Origin: Chloroflexota bacterium
GTDB taxonomy: Bacteria > Chloroflexota > Dehalococcoidia > UBA2979
Length of the DNA: 5,358 nt
Assembly: GCA_027592975.1 (NCBI GenBank)
Contig: JAQCJS010000100.1
Coordinates: forward strand, 1 to 5,358
Reading direction: 5' to 3'
Both the position numbers and the translations under genes were made by a program. The notes beneath the pieces were generated by a model that ran no database searches, was not told the DNA's origin, and worked only from the letters and a program-made list of their open reading frames with translations. Of the stretch, positions 1 through 4,736 are shown piece after piece. The stretch's first letter is position 1, and each line of letters begins with the position of its first letter.

Positions 1-855
1 TCCGCGCAGTTCCTCGAGCGCTTCGGCTTCGAGGTGGATCTGCTGCCCGTGGACGAGTACGGGCGTGTGTCGCCGGAGCAGGTGGCCGCCGCGGTGCGCC
101 CGGACACCGTCCTCGTGTCGATCGGCTACGCCAACAACGAGGTGGGCACGGTGCAGCCGTTGCCCGCGATCAGCCGGGCGCTGAAGGCGCGGGCCGACAG
201 CCTGGGGCGGCGCATCCCGTTGCACACGGACGCGGTGCAGGTCGCCAACTCGCACGACCTGAACGTCGACCGCCTGGGCGTCGATCTGCTCTCCCTGTCG
301 GGACACAAGTTTGGCGGGCCGAAGGGCACCGGGCTGCTCTACCTGCGACGCGACGTGCCGTTCCTGGAGCAGGTGTCCGGCGGCGGACAGGAGCGCCAGC
401 GGCGGTCTGGCACGGAGAACGTCCCGGGCATCGTTGGGATCGCGCGCGCGCTGCACCTCGCGAAGGCGGAGCGCGAGGCGTTCGTGACCCGCACCAGCGC
501 GCTCCGCGACCGGCTGCTCCACGGCATCATGGCCGCGTGCCCGGACGCGCGCCTCAACGGGCACCCCACGGAGCGGCTCCCCCACAACCTGCACATCTGC
601 TTCCCGGGCGTCGAGGGCGAATCGCTGGTCGAGGCCCTCGACCGCGCGGGCATCGAGTGCTCGGCGGGGGCGGCCTGCACCTCGGCGACGTGGGAGCCCT
701 CCCACGTGCTGCTGGCCATGGGCGTCCCGCTGGATCTGGCGATCGGCTCGCTGCGCATGACGCTCTGGCCCAGCCTCAGCGTGGCGCAGATCGACTACGT
801 CGCCCAGCAGATCCCGGTCGCGCTGGAGCAGCTGCGCGCCGCCGCCGTCACGTAG
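1..855 (+). CDS. Cysteine desulfurase, NifS/IscS type (5' partial)
   Basis: A PLP-dependent enzyme that removes sulfur from L-cysteine, giving alanine and an enzyme-bound persulfide for Fe-S clusters, thiolated tRNA or cofactors; expected to be cytosolic. The frame is open from base 1, so the N-terminus lies outside the window; 284 residues are visible, against about 380-400 in the family. Counting from base 1: YANNEVGT at 43-50, HTDAVQ at 75-80 (PLP-contacting His, Asp and Gln), SGHKFGGPKG with the Schiff-base lysine at 103, RSGTEN at 135-140, and the persulfide-forming Cys at 226 in CSAGAACTS. The extended loop and the EPSHVLLAMG that follows fit group I (NifS/IscS) better than group II (SufS/CsdA). 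All catalytic residues in the visible part are intact. It ends in TAG at 853-855, 30 bp from a convergent minus-strand small gene. Whether it acts as iscS, nifS or a tRNA-thiolation desulfurase cannot be told without the upstream neighbours. Confidence 0.96.
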   Translation, partial: SAQFLERFGFEVDLLPVDEYGRVSPEQVAAAVRPDTVLVSIGYANNEVGTVQPLPAISRALKARADSLGRRIPLHTDAVQVANSHDLNVDRLGVDLLSLSGHKFGGPKGTGLLYLRRDVPFLEQVSGGGQERQRRSGTENVPGIVGIARALHLAKAEREAFVTRTSALRDRLLHGIMAACPDARLNGHPTERLPHNLHICFPGVEGESLVEALDRAGIECSAGAACTSATWEPSHVLLAMGVPLDLAIGSLRMTLWPSLSVAQIDYVAQQIPVALEQLRAAAVT

Positions 856-885
856 CGCGGCGTCGTGACTCGGCCGCTCGCCCGC

Positions 886-1011
886 CTACATCCGGCCGGC
901 GTGCTCCTCGCGCTCGTGGTCCAGCCGCATGGACATCATGCCGAGCCAGAACGCGAACACCGTCCCGATCACCAGCAGCGTGCCCGCGCCCAGCATCACT
1001 TCGACCGTCAT
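886..1011 (-). CDS. Small single-span membrane protein (41 aa), unknown function
   Basis: I do not recognise a family. The ATG at 1011-1009 is preceded on the minus strand by GGAGGT at a spacing of 5 nt, a near-ideal ribosome binding site that fixes the start. A longer open frame upstream is Arg-rich and looks like non-coding GC-rich sequence. The peptide begins MTVEVMLGAG, has one hydrophobic segment at about residues 7-27 (through VIGTVFAFWLGMM) and ends in a charged tail, RLDHEREEHAGRM. This suggests a single membrane span with a short hydrophilic C-terminus, probably cytoplasmic; topology is inference. It is convergent with the cysteine desulfurase, which ends 30 bp away, and lies on the same strand as the rhodanese, 245 bp upstream of it. 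Its leader contains competing hairpins (1029-1069). It could be a small accessory subunit or a stress peptide. Confidence 0.6.
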   Translation of the reverse strand: MTVEVMLGAGTLLVIGTVFAFWLGMMSMRLDHEREEHAGRM

Positions 1012-1016
1012 CTCCG

Positions 1017-1022
1017 ACCTCC
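1017..1022 (-). promoter_or_regulatory. Ribosome binding site GGAGGT of the 41-aa membrane protein
   Basis: On the minus strand GGAGGT is followed by 5 nt and then ATG at 1011. It is one of the strongest Shine-Dalgarno matches in the window and decides the start of the small gene. The last arm of the leader hairpin ends only 6 nt upstream of it, so folding of the leader could affect ribosome access. Confidence 0.6.
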
Positions 1023-1028
1023 GCGAAC

Positions 1029-1069
1029 GGGCATCGCTCCGATGCCCTCGATCACATCGAGGTGCATCG
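1029..1069 (-). promoter_or_regulatory. Competing hairpins in the leader of the 41-aa gene
   Basis: Two alternative stems share one arm. Stem 1 pairs GGGCATCG (1029-1036) with CGATGCCC (1040-1047): 8 perfect bp and a 3-nt loop. Stem 2 pairs CGATGC plus CCTCGAT (1040-1052) with ATCGAGG (1056-1062) and GCATCG (1064-1069): 13 bp, a 3-nt loop and one bulged base at 1063. Bases 1040-1047 take part in both, so the stems exclude each other. On the minus strand the longer hairpin is transcribed first; the alternative stem ends 6 nt before the ribosome binding site. This geometry fits an attenuator or translational switch, but no ligand or trans-acting factor can be named. There is no T-tract, so a simple intrinsic terminator for the plus-strand desulfurase is less likely. 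Confidence 0.4.
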
Positions 1070-1196
1070 TGCCGGAGCGCGCGTGCGTTGCGGAGGGGCG
1101 AACGTCCCGCGCCGCAGGGGACTGAGGGCGGGGAACGCACGGCAGGGCGTCGGCAGATGACGGCGTGGGGCGGGGCTGATCGAGGCTGGACGCAGA

Positions 1197-1222
1197 CGCG
1201 CCGCCCGGTTGGGGGCGGCGCG
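1197..1222 (-). terminator. GC-rich hairpin downstream of the rhodanese gene
   Basis: CGCGCCGCCC (1197-1206) and GGGCGGCGCG (1213-1222) form a perfect 10-bp stem with a 6-nt loop. It begins 34 bp past the rhodanese stop codon on the minus strand, where a terminator is expected. No U-run follows, so it may act as a non-canonical terminator, a 3' stabilising hairpin or a Rho-assisted site. If it does terminate, the 41-aa gene downstream needs its own promoter. Confidence 0.5.
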
Positions 1223-1256
1223 TGAGTGCGACCCGGCGGACGAGCGTGGCGGAGCG

Positions 1257-1601
1257 CTAGCTCTCGCCCAGCTCCATGGGGAAGCCGGCGGCCTCCCAGG
1301 CCTGATGGCCGCCCTCCACGTTGTAGAGATCCTCCAGGCCGAGCGAGGCGGCGAACTCCGCGGCGACGGCGGAGCGCTGCCCGCTCTTGCAGATGAAGAG
1401 GATCGGGCGGTCGGTGGCCAGCTTGTCGGCTTGCACGAGCACGGCCATGTGCTGGATCCGGAGCGAGCCGGGGACGTGCCCCTCCGCGTGCTCCCAGGGC
1501 TCGCGCGCGTCGATGACCTGCACGGTGCCCGCGTCGATCATCTCCTTCGCCTCGTGGACATCGATCCGGTAGAACGGCTCGCCCTCGCGCTTCTCGGCCA
1601 T
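1257..1601 (-). CDS. Single-domain rhodanese (thiosulfate/persulfide sulfurtransferase)
   Basis: A complete 114-residue single-domain rhodanese of GlpE/PspE-like size, expected to move sulfane sulfur from a donor to a thiophilic acceptor through a cysteine persulfide in the cytoplasm. Motifs in order: VIDAREPWEHAEGHVPGS at 29-46 (the conserved D-R-E...GH-PG element), the active-site loop C71-K-S-G-Q-R-S77 (CxxGxRS) starting at the catalytic Cys, and GGHQAWEAAGFPME at 97-110, the usual C-terminal signature. There is no signal peptide. The ATG at 1601-1599 is chosen because GGGGGAG lies 4 nt upstream and the domain starts a few residues later; the open frame continuing upstream is non-coding in character and runs into the divergent reductase gene. 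The convergent desulfurase nearby also makes persulfide sulfur, so a functional link is plausible but only inferred. The true donor and acceptor are unknown. Confidence 0.94.
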   Translation of the reverse strand: MAEKREGEPFYRIDVHEAKEMIDAGTVQVIDAREPWEHAEGHVPGSLRIQHMAVLVQADKLATDRPILFICKSGQRSAVAAEFAASLGLEDLYNVEGGHQAWEAAGFPMELGES

Positions 1602-1605
1602 GCGT

Positions 1606-1612
1606 CTCCCCC
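1606..1612 (-). promoter_or_regulatory. Ribosome binding site of the rhodanese gene
   Basis: GGGGGAG on the minus strand, 4 nt before ATG 1601-1599. It fixes the start of the 114-residue rhodanese against a much longer open frame upstream. Confidence 0.55.
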
Positions 1613-1721
1613 GTCTGTCTGCGATGCGCGGTACGGCGCGGTCCGGGCCCGGCCCGGTCGCCGCGAGCGACGTCGAGGTGATTCGACGCTGACCGCTGCG
1701 TGTTGTGGGTGTGCGCTCAGT

Positions 1722-1807
1722 GTATCCGGGAGCCCAATGTACCGGGAGCCCCAGTATCCGGAAGCACCGTATCCGGGAGCACCGTATTCGGGAGCACCGT
1801 ATCCGGG
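1722..1807. repeat. Degenerate 15-bp tandem repeat, about 5.6 copies
   Basis: Units begin at 1722, 1739, 1754, 1769, 1784 and 1799. The core consensus is GTATCCGGGAGCACC. The units at 1754, 1769 and 1784 differ from each other by one or two bases and are exactly 15 bp apart. The first unit is 17 bp, the second lacks one T and is C-rich, and the last keeps only GTATCCGGG before running into GC-rich sequence. There is no spacer between units, so this is a minisatellite-like array and not a CRISPR. Because 15 is a multiple of 3, no frame is interrupted; one plus frame reads as YPGAP-type repeats. It could be replication-slippage DNA, a cluster of protein-binding sites, or the relic of a Pro/Gly/Tyr-rich coding segment. 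Confidence 0.8.
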
Positions 1808-1871
1808 CGGGCGGGTGTCCGGCCGCCCGGCGCTTCCAGGCCGCCAGTGTGTCGCGCCCTCGCGCGCGGGC

Positions 1872-1877
1872 TACAAT
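1872..1877 (+). promoter_or_regulatory. Possible -10 element (TACAAT) upstream of the reductase operon
   Basis: TACAAT matches the TATAAT consensus in five of six positions and stands out in GC-rich surroundings. A good -35 box at 16-19 bp is not visible. It lies 7 nt before an ATG at 1885, the spacing typical of leaderless transcripts, and 47 nt before the GTG start of the reductase. If active, it would drive the reductase and phosphoribosyltransferase-like genes. Confidence 0.4.
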
Positions 1878-1924
1878 CAGGCGCATGATCGACTCGCCCA
1901 CGCGCCCATCCGGATCGCACGCTC

Positions 1925-2926
1925 GTGGCTGATCGGCCTCGCGTCTTCGTGTCGCGCGTGCTGCCGGGCGGTGACGGCCCGGACAGCCCCCTCGGGCGGC
2001 TGCGCGCGACGACCGACGTCGACCTCTGGGCAGGCGACGACCCGCCACCCGCCGAGGTGCTCCGCGAGCGTCTGGCGCAGGCCCACGGCGTCCTCACCAT
2101 GCTCACCGAACGCATCGACACGGTGCTGCTGGACGCGGCGCCGCACCTGCGCGTGGTCTCCAATCTCGCCGTCGGCTTCGACAACATCGATGTGCCCGCC
2201 TGCACCGCGCGCGGGGTGATGGTCACGAACACGCCCGGCGTGCTGGACGAGACGACCGCGGACATGGCGTTCGCGCTGCTGCTCGCCGCCGCCCGGCGGT
2301 TGCCGGAGGCGGAGCGCGCGATCCGCGAGGGTGCGTGGGGCCAGTGGCACCCGACGTGGCTGCTGGGCCACCAGGTCACCGGCGCCACGCTCGGCATCAT
2401 CGGGCCGGGGCGGATCGCTGCCGCCGTCGCCCGCCGCGCTCACGGCTTCGGGATGCGCGTGCTGTACTACGGCCGGCGCGAGGCGCCCGCGTTGCCCGGC
2501 GAACGCGCCACGCTGGCCAAGGTGCTGGCGAAGTCCGACTTCATCTCCGTCCACGTCCCGCTCACGCCGGAGACGGCCGGGATGTGCAACGCCGCCTTCT
2601 TCGCGGGGATGAAGCCCAGCGCGATCTTCGTGAACACGGCGCGCGGCGGCGTGGTGGATCAGGACGCGCTGATCGAGGCCCTGCACAGCGGTCAGATCGC
2701 GGGTGCGGCGTTGGATGTGATGACGCCGGAACCGCTGCCGCCCGATCACTCGCTGCTCACCGCCCCGCACCTTGTCGTCGCGCCGCACCTTGGCAGCGCC
2801 ACGGATGAGACGCGCACGAAGATGGCGCACCTGGCCGTCGGCGGGCTGCTGGGCGTACTGGCCGGTGACCATCCGGCGAACGTGTTGAACCCCGAGGCCG
2901 CGGCCACCGACAGGAGTGCCCGATGA
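1925..2926 (+). CDS. Glyoxylate/hydroxypyruvate reductase (D-2-hydroxyacid dehydrogenase, GRHPR-like)
   Basis: A 333-residue member of the D-isomer 2-hydroxyacid dehydrogenases, predicted to reduce glyoxylate to glycolate and hydroxypyruvate to D-glycerate in the cytosol. The N-terminal substrate domain opens RPRVFVSRVLPGG; the Rossmann domain has GIIGPGRIA at 157-165; the catalytic triad is R240 (NTARGG), E269 (DVMTPEPLP) and H288 (APHLGSAT). The DVMTPEPLPPDHSLL segment and the PHLGSAT context resemble human GRHPR and archaeal GyaR more than phosphoglycerate or lactate dehydrogenases. The third glycine of GxGxxG is Ala165, and the second strand ends in YYGRR (181-185) with no acidic residue, which favours NADPH over NADH. 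There is no ACT or other regulatory domain. The GTG at 1925 is the first start after an in-frame TGA at 1886 that suits the domain, although no good ribosome binding site precedes it. The 3' end overlaps the next gene by 4 bp. Confidence 0.93.
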   Translation: MADRPRVFVSRVLPGGDGPDSPLGRLRATTDVDLWAGDDPPPAEVLRERLAQAHGVLTMLTERIDTVLLDAAPHLRVVSNLAVGFDNIDVPACTARGVMVTNTPGVLDETTADMAFALLLAAARRLPEAERAIREGAWGQWHPTWLLGHQVTGATLGIIGPGRIAAAVARRAHGFGMRVLYYGRREAPALPGERATLAKVLAKSDFISVHVPLTPETAGMCNAAFFAGMKPSAIFVNTARGGVVDQDALIEALHSGQIAGAALDVMTPEPLPPDHSLLTAPHLVVAPHLGSATDETRTKMAHLAVGGLLGVLAGDHPANVLNPEAAATDRSAR

Positions 2927-3600
2927 CCGATGCGAACGCCGAGGAGGCGCGTGGACGGCTCTGGCTGGCCGAGACGCTCTGGAAGCTGGGTGGCCTGCAG
3001 TTCGGCGACTTCAGCCTGGGCCGCACGGTGCGCAACTCGCCGGTCTACCTGAACCCGAAGCTGCTCATCTCGCGCCCGGACGCGCTGAAGCGCACGCTCT
3101 CGCTGATCGCGGACGAGCTGGAGCTGGGGATGACACGGCGCAACCGCACCGTGGAGCCGTTCCAGGGCATTGCGGGCGTGCCGATCGGTGGGCTCTACCT
3201 TGCCACCGGGCTCGCGCTCCGCATGGATCGCCCGCTGCTCTACGTCCGCCCGCCGCGTGAGGCGGACGAGGTGACGGCACCGCATATCGAGGGCATCTAC
3301 CGGCCCGGCGAGCGCATCCTCGTGGTGGACGACCTCGCCTCGGGCGGCGGCTCACTGATCGAGACGATCCTCGCGCTCCAGAATGCCGGGCTCATGGTCT
3401 CCGACGCCGTGGTGCTGATGGATCGCGAGCAGGGTGCGGCGAGGCGGCTGGAGGGGATGGGGGTGCGCCTGCACGCCATCCTGTCGCTGGAGGTGACCCT
3501 CCGCTACCTCGAATCCGCCGGACACATTGGCAGCGACGACTTCGACCGCGCGATGGCCTACCTCCGCCGGGAGGGCGAGCCGCGATCCGAGTTCGACTAG
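2923..3600 (+). CDS. Orotate phosphoribosyltransferase-like protein with atypical catalytic loop
   Basis: A 225-residue type I phosphoribosyltransferase. The fold order follows orotate phosphoribosyltransferase (PyrE and the N-terminal half of UMP synthase): LQFGDFSLG at 25-33, a core GVPIGG at 85-90, the PRPP-binding loop ILVVDDLASGGGS at 132-144 with acidic D136-D137, and DAVVLMDREQGA at 161-172, which is close to human UMP synthase. Oddly, the flexible catalytic loop, normally R-K-x-x-K-D-x-G, reads R109-P-P-R-E-A-D-E-V117: neither catalytic lysine nor the usual His/Tyr is evident. It may therefore bind PRPP or nucleotide without canonical OPRT catalysis, use another substrate, or act as a regulator, as reported for some archaeal PyrE-like proteins. 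The start ATG overlaps the reductase stop as ATGA and has AGGAG (2912-2916) 6 nt upstream, implying translational coupling. No pyrimidine genes are adjacent. Family placement is firm; activity is uncertain. Confidence 0.86.
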   Translation: MTDANAEEARGRLWLAETLWKLGGLQFGDFSLGRTVRNSPVYLNPKLLISRPDALKRTLSLIADELELGMTRRNRTVEPFQGIAGVPIGGLYLATGLALRMDRPLLYVRPPREADEVTAPHIEGIYRPGERILVVDDLASGGGSLIETILALQNAGLMVSDAVVLMDREQGAARRLEGMGVRLHAILSLEVTLRYLESAGHIGSDDFDRAMAYLRREGEPRSEFD

Positions 3601-3645
3601 ACGAGCGTGCGGCGACCCTCGGCCCGGGTGTGCTTTGATCGAACG

Positions 3646-4317
3646 ATGAAGAAGCGCACCACCCCCCTCATCCTTGTCGGCCTGATCGCGGCGTTCCTCG
3701 TCGCGTGCGGTGGATCGAGCGATCCGGGTCCCACCCCCTCGCCCACCTCGTCACCGGCTGCCTCGCCCAGCCCCACGGCCACGCCAACGCCCACGCCGAC
3801 GCCCGCGCTGCCGCTGAACGTGGGGACGCCGATCCCACCCGTGGTGGGGCAGGTGATCTCCGCCGTGACCGGCCGCGACCCCGCGCCGCTGCTCGCACTG
3901 GTGGAGTACCAGCAGGTGGGTTGCACCACGGCGCAGGGGCTGGGCGGCCCGCCGAAGTGCCGGCCGGGCGACCCGCAGGGCACCGTCTACCGCCGCTTCC
4001 CCAGCGGCGTGTGCGAGGGTGAGTGGGCGGAGGACGCCTCCCCGGTGATCTCCCAGATCGTGACTTCCGTGGGTGACCTGTACGGCGCGGCCACGCTGGC
4101 GAAGCCACAGAACGACCCGGAGCCGTACTGGCCGAAGGGTGAGAGCGTGGTGATGTTCCGCGGCGGAGGCAACGGGGGGCCGGGCGGCTATTTCATCCTG
4201 GGAGGGGGCCGCATCCTGCGGGCGCACCTGCTGTGCGACCGTGGCGCGGGGTCCGAGGAGGCGACGATCAAGTCGCTGGGCGCGACGAACTACCTCATCG
4301 CGCCCACCACGCCCTAG
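3646..4317 (+). CDS. Putative lipoprotein with Pro/Thr/Ser linker and cysteine-containing domain
   Basis: A 223-residue predicted lipoprotein. MKKRTTPLILVGLIAAF is a typical signal peptide, and the lipobox L18-V-A-C21 is followed by Gly-Gly, so Cys21 should be lipidated and the protein anchored outside the cytoplasmic membrane. Residues 26-55 are a low-complexity Pro/Thr/Ser linker (PTATPTPTPTP), an extended spacer common in Chloroflexota surface proteins. The globular part (about 60-223) holds four cysteines at 93, 105, 123 and 197, enough for two disulfides, in the contexts VGCTTAQGLGGPPKC and SGVCEGEW. I recall similar CTTAQGLGG-type segments in Chloroflexota exported proteins, without a known function. 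ATG 3646 is preferred over GTG 3607 because it places the positively charged n-region correctly. No Shine-Dalgarno is visible; TTTGAT at 3634-3639 might be a weak -10 for a leaderless transcript. It starts 45 bp after the phosphoribosyltransferase-like gene, so read-through from that operon is possible. Confidence 0.85.
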   Translation: MKKRTTPLILVGLIAAFLVACGGSSDPGPTPSPTSSPAASPSPTATPTPTPTPALPLNVGTPIPPVVGQVISAVTGRDPAPLLALVEYQQVGCTTAQGLGGPPKCRPGDPQGTVYRRFPSGVCEGEWAEDASPVISQIVTSVGDLYGAATLAKPQNDPEPYWPKGESVVMFRGGGNGGPGGYFILGGGRILRAHLLCDRGAGSEEATIKSLGATNYLIAPTTP

Positions 4318-4342
4318 AGGACGCGGCCGTAGGGGACGCACA

Positions 4343-4361
4343 GGGAGCGCATCGCGCTCCC
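4343..4361. terminator. Bidirectional terminator-like hairpin between convergent genes
   Basis: GGGAGCGC (4343-4350), loop ATC, and GCGCTCCC (4354-4361) form a perfect 8-bp stem. It lies 25 bp after the lipoprotein stop and 16 bp after the HTH gene stop on the other strand. A further GGACG (4334-4338) and CGTCC (4370-4374) could pair outside it. No T-run follows on either strand. Placement between convergent stops is the main support. Confidence 0.55.
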
Positions 4362-4377
4362 GGGATCCTCGTCCAGG

Positions 4378-4605
4378 CTACAGCAGGCGGCGGATCGGCT
4401 TGCGGCCGGGGCGCCGGTCGTAGCTCGACTTAAAGATGTCGAGCTTGTCGCGCTCAATCAGGTACTTGCCCGCGAACAGGGTCGCGGGGACGCGGCCCTG
4501 CTTGATCAGGCGCCGCAGGCTTTGCGGGTGGATGCCCAGCTCGCGGGCAGATTCCACCAGGTCGAGATACTCATCAAACGGTGAATCCGGCACGTCCACT
4601 TCCAT
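4378..4605 (-). CDS. Small helix-turn-helix DNA-binding protein (excisionase/MerR-like HTH_17 type)
   Basis: A 75-residue protein with an acidic start, MEVDVPDSPFDEY, then a winged-helix-like core at about residues 14-58: LDLVESARELGIHPQSLRRL (14-33), IKQGRVP (34-40), FAGKYLIERDKLDIF (44-58). The order 'A-x-x-L-G-I/V-x-x-x-x-L/V-R-R-L-I-x-x-G-x-l-P' followed by a strand-forming wing and a helix is that of the MerR-like/excisionase HTH_17 domains. The tail RRPGRKPIRRLL is strongly basic and resembles an AT-hook, suggesting extra DNA contact. ATG 4605-4603 is chosen because a promoter-like pair lies just upstream (4639-4667). A TTG start at 4692 would add 29 residues with a hydrophobic stretch and no good ribosome binding site. 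It is convergent with the lipoprotein and downstream of the hybrid kinase on the same strand. It could be a transcription regulator or a leftover from a mobile element; no integrase is near. Confidence 0.82.
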   Translation of the reverse strand: MEVDVPDSPFDEYLDLVESARELGIHPQSLRRLIKQGRVPATLFAGKYLIERDKLDIFKSSYDRRPGRKPIRRLL

Positions 4606-4638
4606 CCATTCGGGGAACAATGGATCAAGGGCATACGC

Positions 4639-4667
4639 AACGTACACAACCAGACCTGCTATGTAAA
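4639..4667 (-). promoter_or_regulatory. Possible promoter for the small HTH gene
   Basis: On the minus strand TTTACA (4667-4662) matches the -35 consensus TTGACA in five of six positions. A 17-bp spacer separates it from TACGTT (4644-4639), a weak TAnnnT -10. The predicted transcript would begin about 25-30 nt before ATG 4605. The segment is less GC-rich than the rest of the window, as promoters often are. It would make the HTH gene independent of the kinase gene upstream. Confidence 0.35.
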
Positions 4668-4736
4668 GCGATCTGTATCCGCGCTTAGGCAATTGCGTTC
4701 CCGGGCGTGCGAAGGTGCCCTGGGTGGGCGAGGCCG

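Larger units (their letters stand above)
1602..1924. other. Divergent intergenic region between rhodanese and reductase genes
   Basis: These 323 bp lie between two divergently transcribed genes. I see no convincing protein gene. The part nearest the rhodanese is GC-rich with short palindromes such as CCGGGCCCGG at 1643-1652. The centre holds the 15-bp tandem repeats (1722-1807), followed by an 8-bp inverted repeat, CCGGGCGG (1803-1810) and CCGCCCGG (1823-1830), with a 12-nt loop. The part nearest the reductase has a possible -10 element (1872-1877) and a 15-codon open frame from ATG 1885 that overlaps the reductase start. I could not find a convincing minus-strand promoter for the rhodanese. 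Confidence 0.6.

Noticed and set aside
537..1160. Plus-strand frame overlapping the desulfurase 3' end
   Set aside because: Arg/Ala/Pro-rich, out of frame with clear NifS motifs, and it also runs antisense through the small membrane gene.
1722..1807. CRISPR array
   Set aside because: Units are 15 bp and directly adjacent with no unique spacers, and no cas-like gene is near.
1602..2048. N-terminal extension of the rhodanese upstream of 1601
   Set aside because: The extension is Arg-rich low-complexity sequence crossing the tandem repeats and the reductase gene; a good ribosome binding site and the normal domain start support ATG 1601.
1209..2219. Long plus-strand open frame across the rhodanese and the reductase start
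   Set aside because: It is antisense to the rhodanese and out of frame with the reductase, is rich in Arg, Ala and Cys and has no domain signature; it is an expected by-product of high GC. Only the repeat section is worth a check.
1877..2872. 331-codon minus-strand frame opposite the reductase
   Set aside because: The sense strand shows a complete dehydrogenase with catalytic residues; the antisense frame is rich in Arg, His and Gln and matches nothing.
2746..3285. Minus-strand frame across the reductase and phosphoribosyltransferase junction
   Set aside because: Antisense to two genes with clear motifs and no motif of its own.
3607..3645. Upstream GTG start for the lipoprotein
   Set aside because: It would add 13 residues before the basic n-region and spoil a typical lipoprotein signal peptide.
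3751..4341. Minus-strand frame opposite the lipoprotein
   Set aside because: Arg/His/Gly-rich shadow; the sense strand has a signal peptide, lipobox and ordered domain.
4436..4666. Plus-strand 76-codon frame opposite the HTH gene
   Set aside because: Antisense to a recognisable HTH domain, Arg/Ser-rich, without a ribosome binding site that I can see.
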